Shown: positions 11,316 to 20,399, counted from the first letter of the stretch. The stretch is DNA of 64,000 bases from Corynebacterium stercoris (GCF_024160105.1 NZ_JAMFTQ010000001.1:186001-250000); one strand, 5' to 3'. Notes: generated by a model not told the origin, from the letters alone. Made by a program: numbers and translations.

Positions 11316-12629
11316 GTGGCTGACAACATCTCGCCAGCGATTGAAGCTGGTCACGTAGAGTTCGCCGCCGAGGCGAACACCGCCCTGCGCTTCGGCATGA
11401 TGCTGCTTTCCGCCGGCGCCTCGAGCTACCGCGTCATCCGCGCGGTCAAGCGCTGCGCCCGCTCGCTCGGCTTCGACAACGCCGACGTGCTGGTTGGCTT
11501 CAACACCATCAGCTGCACATTCCACCACGGCGAGGAGTTCCGCACAGTGGTCGCGGATGTGCCGCTGCCGGGCGTGAACTCCAGCCGCATCGAAGCGCTC
11601 GAGGACACCGCGCACACACTGCTGCAGGATTACTGCACCGCGGAAGAGGTCAACGCAGCCCTCGACGAGATTGAGCGAATCCCCACCCCGCGCTGGAGCA
11701 TCTGGATCGCCTCGCTAGCCGCCGGCCTCGCCTGTGCGGGCTTCGCGGTGCTCAACCAGTTCGGCTATGAAGCCGCGCTCTACGTGTTCCTCAGCGCTGC
11801 CGTCGGCCAGTTCGTCCGAGTGAAGCTGCACCGCAAGCACTTCAACGTGCTCGGCGTGACGACGGTCGCTGCCTGGGTCGCCAGCGCCCTCTACCTCACC
11901 ACGGTGTACCTTCTGCCAACCACAACGGACCTCTCCCCCGGCTTCATCGCAGCCGTGCTGTTCTTGATCCCCGGCTTCCCGCTGTTCACGGCGTTTCTCG
12001 ATCTCTCCCGCTTCGACTTCACCGCGGGCATCCCGCGCCTCTTTTTCGCGCTGGAATGCATCACCGTCATCATGCTCACTGTGACGGTGGTGACCACGCT
12101 GTCTGGCACTCCGCAGGCCAGTCCGGCGACCCATGAGGCGAGCCTCGAGTACTTCCTCGCGGGCGGCATCGCGTCCTTCGTCGCAGTCGGCGGCTTCTCG
12201 ATCCTGTTCAACTCGTCGCGGCGCATGGCGCTCGTCGCTGCGCTGATCGGCGCGCTCGCCAACCTGCTCCGCCTCTGGCTGCTCACGATGGACGCCCGCC
12301 CGTTCCTAGCGGCCTTCGCGGCCGCCTTCGTAATCGGCCTCTTCGGCAGCCAGATGGGCAACGTCGTGTCGGTCCCGCGGGTGACTGTGACCGTTCCGGC
12401 GTCCGTCGTGATGATTCCGGGCACCGCGATCTACCGCGCGGTGCACAATTTCGCCGAGGGCAACACCCCGGATGCCCTGTTCGCCGTGGCCGACGTGACC
12501 CTTGCGGTGCTGTTCATTGCTGGCGGCCTCATCATCGCCCGCCTCATCACTGATCCAGACTGGGCGTTCTCCCACCACATCAACTTCGGCAAGGAGCTGC
12601 GCGGGGAAATCCTGCCAATTAATCGCTGA
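11316..12629 (+). CDS. thrE: Threonine/serine exporter, ThrE family
   Basis: Inner-membrane exporter of threonine and serine driven by the membrane potential. The 437 residues include a soluble N-terminal domain (about 1-130, with LRFGMMLLSAGASSYRV near residue 26) and ten predicted hydrophobic segments from about 130 to 415. Both halves of the family are present. It is somewhat shorter than C. glutamicum ThrE, mainly at the N-terminus. It converges with the RDD gene, leaving a 27-bp gap. Confidence 0.85.
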   Translation: MADNISPAIEAGHVEFAAEANTALRFGMMLLSAGASSYRVIRAVKRCARSLGFDNADVLVGFNTISCTFHHGEEFRTVVADVPLPGVNSSRIEALEDTAHTLLQDYCTAEEVNAALDEIERIPTPRWSIWIASLAAGLACAGFAVLNQFGYEAALYVFLSAAVGQFVRVKLHRKHFNVLGVTTVAAWVASALYLTTVYLLPTTTDLSPGFIAAVLFLIPGFPLFTAFLDLSRFDFTAGIPRLFFALECITVIMLTVTVVTTLSGTPQASPATHEASLEYFLAGGIASFVAVGGFSILFNSSRRMALVAALIGALANLLRLWLLTMDARPFLAAFAAAFVIGLFGSQMGNVVSVPRVTVTVPASVVMIPGTAIYRAVHNFAEGNTPDALFAVADVTLAVLFIAGGLIIARLITDPDWAFSHHINFGKELRGEILPINR

Positions 12630-12656
12630 CGTCGAAAAGCTTTCGTCGGAAAGCGC

Positions 12657-13130
12657 CTAAGCCCTGATCACGGTGGTGTTGGTGGCGCGGTCGTGCATGC
12701 CGCGGCCGTCCGCATCCACCAGTGCGGCCGGCAGGATAAAGCCCGTGAGCAGTGTGCGCACGGCGGCGCGCCAGAAGCCGACCGGCGCTTCCGCATCGAT
12801 ACGCGCAACGCCCATGCCCAGCACCGCCATGCCGGGTGTGCGGGCGAACAGCCAGCCGGAGAGAATGCCGAGGGCGAGCCACAGCAGGTAGGTCAGCGTG
12901 GCGCGGTCCCCGAACGCGTCGGTGTTGAGCGTGATCATGGTGGCGGCGGCGAGGCAGATCAGCCAGTCGATGGCGACCGCACCCATGCGGCGCGCCACCG
13001 AGGCTTGCGAACCGGGGCCCTCCTGCGGCATGCCGAGGAACTGACCCGGGTACGCGGGAATCGCGTCTTCTCCCGTGAATTGGTTGGGCAGTTCGGGCCC
13101 GTCGCGCCAGCTTCCTCCGGTATTAGCCAT
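12657..13130 (-). CDS. RDD family membrane protein
   Basis: Small membrane protein of unknown function that typically precedes glnA divergently in corynebacteria. It has 157 residues: a proline/glycine-rich cytoplasmic N-terminus (1-45), then the RDD domain with SVARRMGAVAIDW (Arg and Asp of the name), TMITLN and two or three membrane segments. RDD proteins have been linked elsewhere to ion transport, but no role can be assigned here. Confidence 0.85.
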   Translation of the reverse strand: MANTGGSWRDGPELPNQFTGEDAIPAYPGQFLGMPQEGPGSQASVARRMGAVAIDWLICLAAATMITLNTDAFGDRATLTYLLWLALGILSGWLFARTPGMAVLGMGVARIDAEAPVGFWRAAVRTLLTGFILPAALVDADGRGMHDRATNTTVIRA

Positions 13131-13137
13131 GCCTTAC

Positions 13138-13143
13138 AGCGTA
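13138..13143 (-). promoter_or_regulatory. -10 element of the RDD gene
   Basis: On the minus strand TACGCT ends 7 nt before ATG 13130; no SD. Confidence 0.45.
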
Positions 13144-13158
13144 GCTGGCGGGGAAACG

Positions 13159-13187
13159 TTAACAGTGATGGGACGGAGATCTATTAA
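13159..13187 (+). promoter_or_regulatory. glnA promoter
   Basis: TTAACA at 13159-13164 and TATTAA at 13182-13187 are 17 nt apart, giving a leader of about 44 nt. I found no convincing AmtR box (CTAT-N6-ATAG type); only a half site, ATCTAT, overlaps the -10. Confidence 0.5.
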
Positions 13188-13237
13188 GCTGGACCGCATT
13201 GCCGCAACGCATTGTCACCGCTACGAAGGAGTACCTC

Positions 13238-14674
13238 ATGGCATTCGCCAACATTGAGGAAGTACAGAAGTTCATCGCCGATGAGGGGGTGGAGTTCATC
13301 GACGTACGTTTCACCGACGTGCCGGGCAACGAGCACCACTTCTCCGTCCCGGCATCCCTTTTCGACGAGGATGTCATGGAGGAGGGTCTCGCGTTCGACG
13401 GATCTTCGATCCGCGGCTTTACGACGATTGAGGAGTCCGACATGACCCTCATGCCGGACCTGGCCACGGCGAAGGTGGATCTGTTCCGCTCCTCCAAGAC
13501 GCTGAACGTCAAGTTCTTCGTCAACGACCCGTTCACCCACGAGGCGTTCTCGCGCGACCCGCGCAACGTCGCCCGCAAGGCCGAGGAGTACCTCGCCTCC
13601 ACCGGCATCGCTGACACCTGCTTCTTCGGCGCCGAGGCAGAGTTCTACCTCTTCGACTCCATCCGCTACGAGGCGGAAGGCAACCACGCTTTCTACGAGA
13701 TCGACGCGGAAGAGGGCTGGTGGAACCGCGGCAACGAGGTTGAGCCGAACGGCGGCCCGAACCTCGGCTACAAGAACCGTTGGAAGGGTGGTTACTTCCC
13801 CGTCCCGCCGCACGACAAGACCGTCGAGGTGCGCGATGCGATGGTCCGCAACCTCGCGGCGTCCGGCTTCGACATCGAGCGGTTCCACCGCGAGGTGGGC
13901 AACGGCGGACAGCAGGAGATCAACTACCGCTTCAACACGCTGCTCCACGCGGCGGATGATCTGCAGGATTTCAAGTACATCGTGAAGAACACGGCCACCC
14001 AGTTCGGCAAGACCGTGACCTTCATGCCGAAGCCGCTCGCGGGCGACAACGGCTCCGGCATGCACGCCCACCAGTCCCTGTGGAAGGACGGCGAGCCGCT
14101 GTTCTACGACGAGTCCGGCTACGGTGGCCTGTCCGATATTGCGCGCTGGTACATCGGCGGCATCCTCGAGCACGCTGGAGCTGTGCTGGCGTTCACCAAC
14201 CCGACGCTGAACTCCTACCACCGCTTGGTGCCGGGCTTCGAGGCCCCGATCAACCTCGTCTACTCGCAGCGCAACCGCTCCGCCGCGATCCGCATCCCGA
14301 TCACGGGTGCAAACCCGAAGGCCAAGCGCATTGAGTTCCGCGCGCCGGACCCGTCGGGGAACCCGTACTTCGGCTTCGCCGCCATGATGATGGCTGGCCT
14401 CGACGGTGTGAAGAACCGCATCGAGCCGCACGCCCCGGTGGATAAGGACCTCTACGAGCTGCCGCCGGAGGAGGCCAAGGAGATCCCGCAGGCACCGACC
14501 TCGCTCGACGCATCCCTCGCCGCGCTGGAGGAGGACCACGACTTCCTCACCGAAGGCGACGTATTCACCGAAGACCTGCTGGAGGCCTACGTCCGCCTGA
14601 AGGTCGAGGGCGAGATCGCACCGGCGCGCCTGCGCCCGACGCCGCTCGAGTTCGAGCTGTACTACGACTGCTAG
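13238..14674 (+). CDS. glnA: Glutamine synthetase, type I-beta
   Basis: Makes glutamine from glutamate, ammonia and ATP; dodecameric cytoplasmic enzyme and main ammonium-assimilating activity. The 478 residues match the family. Visible motifs are FDGSSIRGF (residues ~48-56), AEAEFYLF, the ATP motif [14 protein letters not shown] (near 270) and [12 protein letters not shown]. The adenylylation site is Tyr406 in DLYELPPEE, the target of the GlnE enzyme encoded at 24780-27854. Start ATG 13238 has GAAGGAG 7 nt upstream. A second, unmodifiable paralogue (glnA2) lies beside glnE. Confidence 0.97.
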   Translation: MAFANIEEVQKFIADEGVEFIDVRFTDVPGNEHHFSVPASLFDEDVMEEGLAFDGSSIRGFTTIEESDMTLMPDLATAKVDLFRSSKTLNVKFFVNDPFTHEAFSRDPRNVARKAEEYLASTGIADTCFFGAEAEFYLFDSIRYEAEGNHAFYEIDAEEGWWNRGNEVEPNGGPNLGYKNRWKGGYFPVPPHDKTVEVRDAMVRNLAASGFDIERFHREVGNGGQQEINYRFNTLLHAADDLQDFKYIVKNTATQFGKTVTFMPKPLAGDNGSGMHAHQSLWKDGEPLFYDESGYGGLSDIARWYIGGILEHAGAVLAFTNPTLNSYHRLVPGFEAPINLVYSQRNRSAAIRIPITGANPKAKRIEFRAPDPSGNPYFGFAAMMMAGLDGVKNRIEPHAPVDKDLYELPPEEAKEIPQAPTSLDASLAALEEDHDFLTEGDVFTEDLLEAYVRLKVEGEIAPARLRPTPLEFELYYDC

Positions 14675-14699
14675 GGCTTTCCTGAGCCCCCAGCAAAAA

Positions 14700-14716
14700 G
14701 GGACTACCATAGTCCC
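14700..14716. promoter_or_regulatory. 17-bp perfect palindrome abutting the TDT start codon
   Basis: GGGACTACCATAGTCCC has 7-bp perfect arms around CCA and ends one base before GTG 14717. The likely -10 (TACCAT, 14705-14710) is inside it, so a bound protein would cover the start of transcription. It could instead form a hairpin at the 3' end of the glnA mRNA. Confidence 0.5.
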
Positions 14717-15661
14717 GTGACTGAGACCGAGAACAAGCTCCCTCCGGCCGGCCCCGCGTGGGGCGGCAGCCTCATGGGCACCTCCATCGTGGCGCGCCTT
14801 CTGGTGGAGGAAGAGATGCCGATCGCCGCGAGCGTGTTCACCGCGCTCGCAACTGCAATTCTCATCGTGCTGCTCGTCGGCCTCGCCAGGCACCGTCACC
14901 CCCGCTTCGAGCGAGCCAACATGGCGGAGTGGTCGATGTTCTTCATCGGCATTCTCGCCCTTGGCGCCGCGTTGTCCGGGCTGACGGACCTGAGCGTCTT
15001 CCGCCTCGTCGCGTTCTGGATCGCCGCGCCGGCCACGGTAGTCACGTGGGCGGTGCAGCTCAGCAAGTTCGAGGGGGATCCGGCGTTCACCTGGGGTCTA
15101 CCCTTGGTCGGCCCGATGATCTCCGCCTCGCTCGCCGGATGGCTCGCGCGGGATTTCGGCCAGCCATACCACGCGCTTGGCACAGCGTTGTTCCTCATGT
15201 CCCTGCTCACGGCGGTGCCGGTGTTCATCCGCGTGTATTGGGCCGCCTGGCGGGGCAAGGTGGATCTCGCTGGGGCGAAATCCGCCACCGCGTGGGTGCC
15301 GCTCGGTGTCGTCGGCCAATCCACCACTGCTCTGCAGGTGCTTTACCCCGGCGCGTTCTCGGTCTATTACGGCCTCGCGGCCTTGATCATCGCGATTCCG
15401 TTGGCGCTGTACGCAATGGTCACCTTCTACCCCAACGTCGCGCGCTGGGTCGACTATGCGCCGGCCTGGTGGGCCTGCACCTTCCCGCCCGGCACGGTGA
15501 GCATGGGCGGGCACCAGGTGGCCCTTGTCAACGGGTCGGAGTGGCTCGACATGGTGGCGCTCAGCATCCCAGTGCTCCTTGTGGCGCACTGGGCGCTGTG
15601 CTCGAGCCGGTTCCTCACCTGGTTCTGCAAGGAGCGGCAGGCGCCTAGTTCCCCGCAGTAA
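14717..15661 (+). CDS. TDT-family (TehA/Mae1/SLAC1-like) transporter
   Basis: Integral membrane transporter of the tellurite-resistance/dicarboxylate family, which moves malate and similar anions or sulfite. The 314 residues hold about ten hydrophobic segments. The family N-terminal signature is PAWGGSLMGTSIVARLL (residues ~12-28), and LPLVGPMISASLAGW and WWACTFPPGTVSMG occur later. GTG 14717 is chosen from this signature and the -10 inside the palindrome. It overlaps the convergent deoA gene by 17 bp at its 3' end. The substrate is unknown. Confidence 0.75.
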   Translation: MTETENKLPPAGPAWGGSLMGTSIVARLLVEEEMPIAASVFTALATAILIVLLVGLARHRHPRFERANMAEWSMFFIGILALGAALSGLTDLSVFRLVAFWIAAPATVVTWAVQLSKFEGDPAFTWGLPLVGPMISASLAGWLARDFGQPYHALGTALFLMSLLTAVPVFIRVYWAAWRGKVDLAGAKSATAWVPLGVVGQSTTALQVLYPGAFSVYYGLAALIIAIPLALYAMVTFYPNVARWVDYAPAWWACTFPPGTVSMGGHQVALVNGSEWLDMVALSIPVLLVAHWALCSSRFLTWFCKERQAPSSPQ

Positions 15662-16940
15662 TGCGGTCCAGCACCACGGACTCGCGGCGCTCCGGAGCCT
15701 CTGCGGCAATCGTGTAGCCACCGTCGAGCGACTCGAGAGCACGCGCGAAGCGGTCCTCCTCGTCGGAGTGCAGGGTGAACAGCGGCTGGCCCGCGGCCAC
15801 CTTGTCGCCTCGCACGGCGTGCAGTTCAATGCCGGCGCCAAACTGCACCGCATCTTCCTTCCGCGCGCGGCCCGCGCCGAGGCGCCAGCTGGCCACGCCC
15901 ACGGCAAGCGCGTCGAGCTCGGAGAGGTAGCCGTCCGCGTCGGCGGTCACGGTGTGGGTGTGCGCGGCCTTCGGCAGTTCCGCGTCCGGGTCACCGCCCT
16001 GGGCGCGGATCATCTTCTTCCAGGTGTCCATCGCACGGCCGTCTTTGAGCGCGGCTTCCGTGTCGGCGTCGGTCACGCCAGCTGCTTCCAGCATCTCGTT
16101 CGCCAGGGCCACGGTGAGCTCAACCACGTCCTCCGGGCCGCCGCCGGCCAGCACCTCGACAGACTCCTCCACCTCGAGCGCGTTGCCCACCTTGCGGCCC
16201 AGCGGCGTGGACATGTCGGTGAGTAACGCAACGGTGTTGGTGCCTGCGTCGGTGCCCAGATCAACCATGGTCTGCGCCAGCGCGCGGGCCTGGTCGATGT
16301 CCTTCATGAAGGCGCCGGAGCCCACCTTCACGTCGAGGACGAGGTTGGCAGTACCCTCTGCGATCTTCTTGCTCATGATGGAGCTGGCGATCAACGGGAT
16401 GCAGTCGACGGTGGAGGTGATGTCGCGCAGCGCGTAGAGTTTCTTGTCGGCCGGCGCGAGGCCGCTGCCGGCGGCGCAGATGACGCAGCCCGGATCCTCC
16501 AGGATTTCCATCATGCGCTCGTTGGAGATGTTGGCTTCCCAGCCCGGGATGGCCTCCAGCTTGTCCAGGGTGCCGCCGGTGTGGCCGAGACCGCGGCCGG
16601 AGAGCTGCGGCACAGCCACACCGAAGGTGGCAACCAGCGGTGCGAGCGGGAGGGTGATCTTGTCGCCCACGCCGCCCGTGGAGTGCTTGTCGGAGGTGGT
16701 GCGGGAGAGGCTGTCGAAGCTCATCGTCTCGCCGGAATCGATCATCGCCTGTGTCCACTGCGCAATCTCCTCGCGGTCCATGCCGTTGAGGAAGATCGCC
16801 ATTGCGAGCGCCGCCATCTGTTCGTCGGCCACCGTGCCGCGGGTGTAGGCGTCAATCACCCAATCGATCTGGCCGCGGCTCAGCTTCTGCCCGTCGCGCT
16901 TGGTGCGGATGACATCCACTGCGTCGAATTTCTCTGCCAT
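15645..16940 (-). CDS. deoA: Thymidine / pyrimidine-nucleoside phosphorylase
   Basis: Cleaves thymidine, deoxyuridine or uridine with phosphate to base and (deoxy)ribose-1-phosphate; cytoplasmic salvage enzyme. It has 431 residues. The family signature is present as SDKHSTGGVGDKITLPLAP (near residue 83), followed by SGRGLGHTGGTLDKLE and KVGSGAFMKD. Start ATG 16940 has GGAG 10 nt upstream; a longer frame upstream would cross the promoter. It is divergent from cdd-nupC, and the three genes make a nucleoside uptake-deamination-phosphorolysis set. Confidence 0.93.
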   Translation of the reverse strand: MAEKFDAVDVIRTKRDGQKLSRGQIDWVIDAYTRGTVADEQMAALAMAIFLNGMDREEIAQWTQAMIDSGETMSFDSLSRTTSDKHSTGGVGDKITLPLAPLVATFGVAVPQLSGRGLGHTGGTLDKLEAIPGWEANISNERMMEILEDPGCVICAAGSGLAPADKKLYALRDITSTVDCIPLIASSIMSKKIAEGTANLVLDVKVGSGAFMKDIDQARALAQTMVDLGTDAGTNTVALLTDMSTPLGRKVGNALEVEESVEVLAGGGPEDVVELTVALANEMLEAAGVTDADTEAALKDGRAMDTWKKMIRAQGGDPDAELPKAAHTHTVTADADGYLSELDALAVGVASWRLGAGRARKEDAVQFGAGIELHAVRGDKVAAGQPLFTLHSDEEDRFARALESLDGGYTIAAEAPERRESVVLDRITAGN

Positions 16941-17017
16941 GGGTTTTCTCCTTTGCTGCTCTCTACGTTTCCGTTTGTGGCCCAGGTTACAGCCCATGCG
17001 CTTCGTGGGTTTCGCCA

Positions 17018-17046
17018 TTGTCTTGGCCGTCAATGCCGATTATGAT
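17018..17046 (+). promoter_or_regulatory. Promoter of cdd-nupC
   Basis: TTGTCT at 17018-17023 and TATGAT at 17041-17046 with a 17-nt spacer. Its -10 overlaps the -10 of the opposing deoA promoter by four bases. Confidence 0.7.
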
Positions 17047-17067
17047 TCGTCGTGTAGCAAGTGTCAA
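17039..17067 (-). promoter_or_regulatory. Promoter of deoA
   Basis: On the minus strand TTGACA (17067-17062) and CATAAT (17044-17039) are 17 nt apart, near consensus. The leader is about 90 nt. The two divergent promoters cannot be occupied at the same time. Confidence 0.7.
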
Positions 17068-17099
17068 TCGTTTCCAGAACATTTGTAGAGGTGATCCCA

Positions 17100-17525
17100 G
17101 TGACATTGTCTCAGCCCGCCGATACGGAGCTCATCGAGCGCGCCCGCCACGCCCAGCAGCGTTCCTACGCGCCGTACTCGCAGTTCCGCGTCGGCGCTGC
17201 GCTCTTGCTTTCCGACGGCAGAATTCTCGAGGGCTGCAACTTCGAAAACGCCTCCTACGGCCTGGCCATCTGCGCTGAGCGCAACGCCGTCGGCGGCGCG
17301 CTCGCCGGCGGCGAGGCCCACGATGTGGGTGAGGCGGGGTTCAGCATTGCGGCGGTTGCTGTCGTCGGCAAGCAGGGTGAGCCCTGCTTCCCCTGCGGTG
17401 CCTGCCGCCAGGTGCTGCGCGAGTTCGGCTGCGAGCGGGTGATTCTGGAAGACGGCGACACAACCCGCACCTACGATTTCAACACGGAGATCCTCCCCCA
17501 CTCCTTCGGACCGGAAGCGCTGTAA
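17100..17525 (+). CDS. cdd: Cytidine deaminase
   Basis: Zinc enzyme that deaminates cytidine and deoxycytidine to (deoxy)uridine. It has 141 residues, typical of the tetrameric form. The zinc and catalytic motifs are CAERNAV (near residue 57) and PCGACRQVL (near 90). GTG 17100 was chosen because AGAGGTGAT at 17087-17095, a long match to the 16S tail, lies 4 nt upstream; a GTG at 17091 is inside this SD. nupC starts 5 nt after its stop. Confidence 0.95.
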   Translation: MTLSQPADTELIERARHAQQRSYAPYSQFRVGAALLLSDGRILEGCNFENASYGLAICAERNAVGGALAGGEAHDVGEAGFSIAAVAVVGKQGEPCFPCGACRQVLREFGCERVILEDGDTTRTYDFNTEILPHSFGPEAL

Positions 17526-17530
17526 CCACC

Positions 17531-18745
17531 ATGGAACGTTTTCAAGGCCTGCTTGGCATCATCCTCATCTTCAGCCTGTTGATCGGGCTGTCGCGCGCCC
17601 GCGGCAAGATCAACTGGCGCACTCTCGGCGTGGGCTTCCTGCTGCAGATCGTGCTCTCCCTGCTCGTTTTGAAATGGTCCGTCGGCTTCAACGCCATGAA
17701 GGGCGTGGCCGAGGGGTTGGGCAAACTCACCGAGTTCACCAACGAGGGCACGAGCTTCGTCTTCGGCGGACTCTTCGACCCGGAGAACTCCTTCGTCTTC
17801 GCGCTCAACGTGCTGCCCGTGATCATCGTGCTCGGCGCGCTCATCGGCGCGCTGTACTACCTGCGCGTGATCCAGTTCTTCGTGGACATCGTCGGCGGCG
17901 CGCTGGGAAAACTGCTCGGCACCTCGAAGGTGGAATCGGTGTGGGCAACCACCGTGATCTTCCTCGGCCAATCCGAGGCCCCGCTGGTCATCGCCCCGTA
18001 CGTCAAGCGCCTTACCAAGTCCGAGCTGTTCACCTGCATGACGGGTGGTTTCGCGTCCGTCGCCGGCTCCACCATCATCGGCTACTCCCTGCTCGGTGCA
18101 CCGCTGGAATACCTGCTCGCCGCGTCGATCATGAACGCGCCGGGCTCCATCCTGGTCGCCAAGGCCCTCATCCCGGAGACGGAAGAGTCCACCCTCGATG
18201 CGAACGTGCGTGACGTCCGCGATACCGAATCCAAGAACATCATCGACGCGATCGGCCGCGGCGCCATGAGCGGCGGCCAGATCGCCGTGGCCGTGGGCTG
18301 CCTGCTCATCGCGTTCATCGCCATCATCGCCATGCTTTCCGCCATTATCGGCGGCGTGGGCACCATCTTCGGCTACGAGGGCTGGTCGCTCGAGGGCCTC
18401 TTCGGCGCCCTCTTCGCGCCACTCGCCTGGCTCATCGGCGTGCCGTGGGAAGACGCGCAGCTCGTCGGCTCCTTCATCGGAGAGAAGACCATCATCAACG
18501 AGTTCGTCGGCTTCACCTCCATGGGCGAGAACCTGGACAACCTGTCGCCGAAGTCCATCATGATCTCCACGTTCGCGCTGGCTGGCTTCGCCAACATCAG
18601 CTCGATCGCGATTCAGATCGGCGCCCTCGGCGGCGTGTCCCCGGAGCGCCGCAGCGACGTTGCCAAGCTTGCGCCGCTTGCGCTGCTCACCGGTTTTGCC
18701 ACGAACATGCTCAACGCTGCGATCGTCGGCATCATCGCGTCCTAG
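17531..18745 (+). CDS. nupC: Concentrative nucleoside transporter, NupC family
   Basis: Membrane symporter that imports nucleosides with H+ or Na+. The 404 residues contain 8-10 hydrophobic segments. Family features are the Gly-rich gate GQSEAPLVIAPYV (near residue 155), TGGFASVAGSTIIGY, and EFVGFTSMG and SFIGEKTIINE near 320. It probably shares a transcript with cdd and supplies substrate to Cdd and DeoA. Its stop overlaps the end of the convergent membrane-protein gene by 4 bp. Confidence 0.93.
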   Translation: MERFQGLLGIILIFSLLIGLSRARGKINWRTLGVGFLLQIVLSLLVLKWSVGFNAMKGVAEGLGKLTEFTNEGTSFVFGGLFDPENSFVFALNVLPVIIVLGALIGALYYLRVIQFFVDIVGGALGKLLGTSKVESVWATTVIFLGQSEAPLVIAPYVKRLTKSELFTCMTGGFASVAGSTIIGYSLLGAPLEYLLAASIMNAPGSILVAKALIPETEESTLDANVRDVRDTESKNIIDAIGRGAMSGGQIAVAVGCLLIAFIAIIAMLSAIIGGVGTIFGYEGWSLEGLFGALFAPLAWLIGVPWEDAQLVGSFIGEKTIINEFVGFTSMGENLDNLSPKSIMISTFALAGFANISSIAIQIGALGGVSPERRSDVAKLAPLALLTGFATNMLNAAIVGIIAS

Positions 18746-19194
18746 CGCCGCGCCCCCATCCGACCCCGAATGTCCGCAACCGCGGCTTCGGGGTTGCGCG
18801 CTGAGACGAGGTAATCAGTGGTGCGCGTCGTGATGCGCACCGTGGGCCCGCCCACCACGTAGCCGGTGGAGTTGGCGCCCTTGAGAAACCGCACCCCCAC
18901 GCCTTCGCGCACCCCAGTCGACGGGCCCACTTCAACCGCCTCCACGTGCGCGTACGGGATGGTGTCGGACATGCCCATGACACCCACCGTCACCTCCTCC
19001 GGCGCCACCAGGATGGATGCGTGCATGCTGAGCAGCGCCGCCCAGAGCAACCCAACGGCCAGGAACACTGCGGTGCCGACCCACCCCGGCTGCACCGCGC
19101 TGGGCAAAAGCGCGGCCAGTGTGCCCAGCGCGGCGGCGGTGGCCACCCAACGCACCGGCCCGTTGAGGCTCTGCCTGTACAGGGTTGCTTCCAT
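18742..19194 (-). CDS. Small membrane protein, PH-domain-like
   Basis: Unknown function. The 150 residues show two adjacent hydrophobic segments (about 18-58), then a soluble beta-rich part with ASILVAPEEVTVGVMGMS, IPYAHVEAVEVG and VRITTRTTDYLVSARNPE, the pattern of bacterial PH-like (DUF3093-type) domains. Start ATG 19194 is supported by the upstream hexamer. It lies 19 nt downstream of the GH25-like gene on the same strand. Confidence 0.7.
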   Translation of the reverse strand: MEATLYRQSLNGPVRWVATAAALGTLAALLPSAVQPGWVGTAVFLAVGLLWAALLSMHASILVAPEEVTVGVMGMSDTIPYAHVEAVEVGPSTGVREGVGVRFLKGANSTGYVVGGPTVRITTRTTDYLVSARNPEAAVADIRGRMGARR

Positions 19195-19201
19195 GCGGCT
19201 C

Positions 19202-19207
19202 AGTGTA
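19202..19207 (-). promoter_or_regulatory. -10 element of the PH-like gene
   Basis: TACACT (minus strand) ends 7 nt before ATG 19194. Confidence 0.5.
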
Positions 19208-19213
19208 TGTCGC

Positions 19214-19804
19214 TCACAGCGCAACGTTGAGGTCCACGTCGCCCTCCCACCCCGGCACCCGCCCGCGCGACGTGAACTGCCACATCACCGGCGCCGACAT
19301 GCCGAAGGGTTTCGGGCATTCGCTTGCCAAAGGCAGTGTCCCTCCCCCACCGATCCCCACCTCCGGGTTGTTGCCCCACGCAGCGAGCCACAGCGCGCCG
19401 AACTCGCCTGGGTCGGCGAACAGCATTTGGCGGCGCCAGTAGGAGGCGGCGGTGTAGACGCCGGCAACCTCGACGCCGGCTGCGGTGAATGCGGCGGCGG
19501 CTGAGCGGACGTCGGCAAGCGAAAGCCCCGCGGGTGTCTCGACGTCCAGCCACATCGGGATGCGTGCGCCGGCAAGCACCTCGAGCGCGGCGTCAACCTG
19601 CTGCTGCAGAGTGGTGCCCTCGGAGGGGGCGCGGAGGAAGTGGTAGGCGGCAACGTCGAGGCCGGCAGCTGAGGCGTCGGCAAGAAACTGCGAAAACGCG
19701 TGGTCGCGGTAGGTGCCGTCGGTGGTGCGCAGGACGGCGAAGTCGAGGCCGTCGAAAGCGGTGAAACCGGCCTGGTGCTCGGACAGGTCGACGCCGAGGC
19801 GCAT
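19214..19804 (-). CDS. GH25-like lysozyme fold protein
   Basis: Resembles glycoside hydrolase family 25 muramidases, which cut peptidoglycan between MurNAc and GlcNAc. The 196 residues start with GVDLSEHQ and have MWLDVETP with the acidic pair Asp87/Glu89, then YWRRQM, LWLAAWGNN and WEGDVDLN near the end. There is no signal peptide, unusual for a wall hydrolase, so it may act inside the cell, be exported differently, or serve another purpose. Its ATG overlaps the stop of the Nudix gene by one base (TGATG), indicating coupled translation. Confidence 0.75.
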   Translation of the reverse strand: MRLGVDLSEHQAGFTAFDGLDFAVLRTTDGTYRDHAFSQFLADASAAGLDVAAYHFLRAPSEGTTLQQQVDAALEVLAGARIPMWLDVETPAGLSLADVRSAAAAFTAAGVEVAGVYTAASYWRRQMLFADPGEFGALWLAAWGNNPEVGIGGGGTLPLASECPKPFGMSAPVMWQFTSRGRVPGWEGDVDLNVAL

Positions 19805-20328
19805 CAGCGCTTGGTGAACCCCATGCGCGGGCTGAACCCGGCCGGGTGCTTGCGCTGCGCGGCGGCGTCGCCGATGACAAGGCGCCACTTCGGGTCCGTC
19901 ACCGGCATCTGGGAAATCGGGAACCAGCCGACGTCGCTGGACTCGTCGTCGCCGACGTGCGGCACAGCGGCGGGGTCTTCCGGCTCGAGGCGCAGCTGAA
20001 TCGACATGTAGCTCGCCAGATCCCCGTTGCCGTGCGTGACGGGCCCGACAGCGCCGACGCCCAGGATCGCGGCCGGGGTGGCGCGAATGCCCGTCTCCTC
20101 GAGCACCTCGCGCACCGCTGCGTCGTGCGCCTCCTCGCCTGGGTCGGCGATGCCCGTCACCGGCGTCCACTGTCCGTTGTCCGCGCGCTTGACCAAGAGC
20201 ACCTCCGGCACGGCCCACGCGGAGTTGTCGGTGGAATCGCGCAGCACTACCGCGCAGACAGATGGCAGCCACATCAAATCGGTGCCGATCTTCTTTCGGG
20301 TCTCCACGATGAACTCGGGGATGGGCAC
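19804..20328 (-). CDS. Nudix hydrolase
   Basis: Hydrolyses a nucleoside-diphosphate-linked substrate; which one is unknown. The 174 residues contain a complete Nudix box, from GIADPGEEAHD through REVLEETGI, near residues 75-97. GTG 20328 has AAAGGA 7 nt upstream; the longer in-frame start at 20394 lacks one. It is translationally coupled to the GH25-like gene, so a joint role in recycling wall or nucleotide-sugar products is possible but unproven. Confidence 0.88.
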   Translation of the reverse strand: MPIPEFIVETRKKIGTDLMWLPSVCAVVLRDSTDNSAWAVPEVLLVKRADNGQWTPVTGIADPGEEAHDAAVREVLEETGIRATPAAILGVGAVGPVTHGNGDLASYMSIQLRLEPEDPAAVPHVGDDESSDVGWFPISQMPVTDPKWRLVIGDAAAQRKHPAGFSPRMGFTKR

Positions 20329-20399
20329 GGCGCGTCCTTTCCTGGGTGTGAGCGCTTCGACGGGTTCCGAGTCTAGTTCCGCTACACTTTCCAACCATC

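Noticed and set aside
12630..12656. Terminator between thrE and the RDD gene
   Set aside because: Only 4-5 bp interrupted stems around AAGCTT and no T-run; not strong enough to call.
13170..13200. AmtR box before glnA
   Set aside because: Only one half site (ATCTAT) is present; the second half is missing at the required distance.
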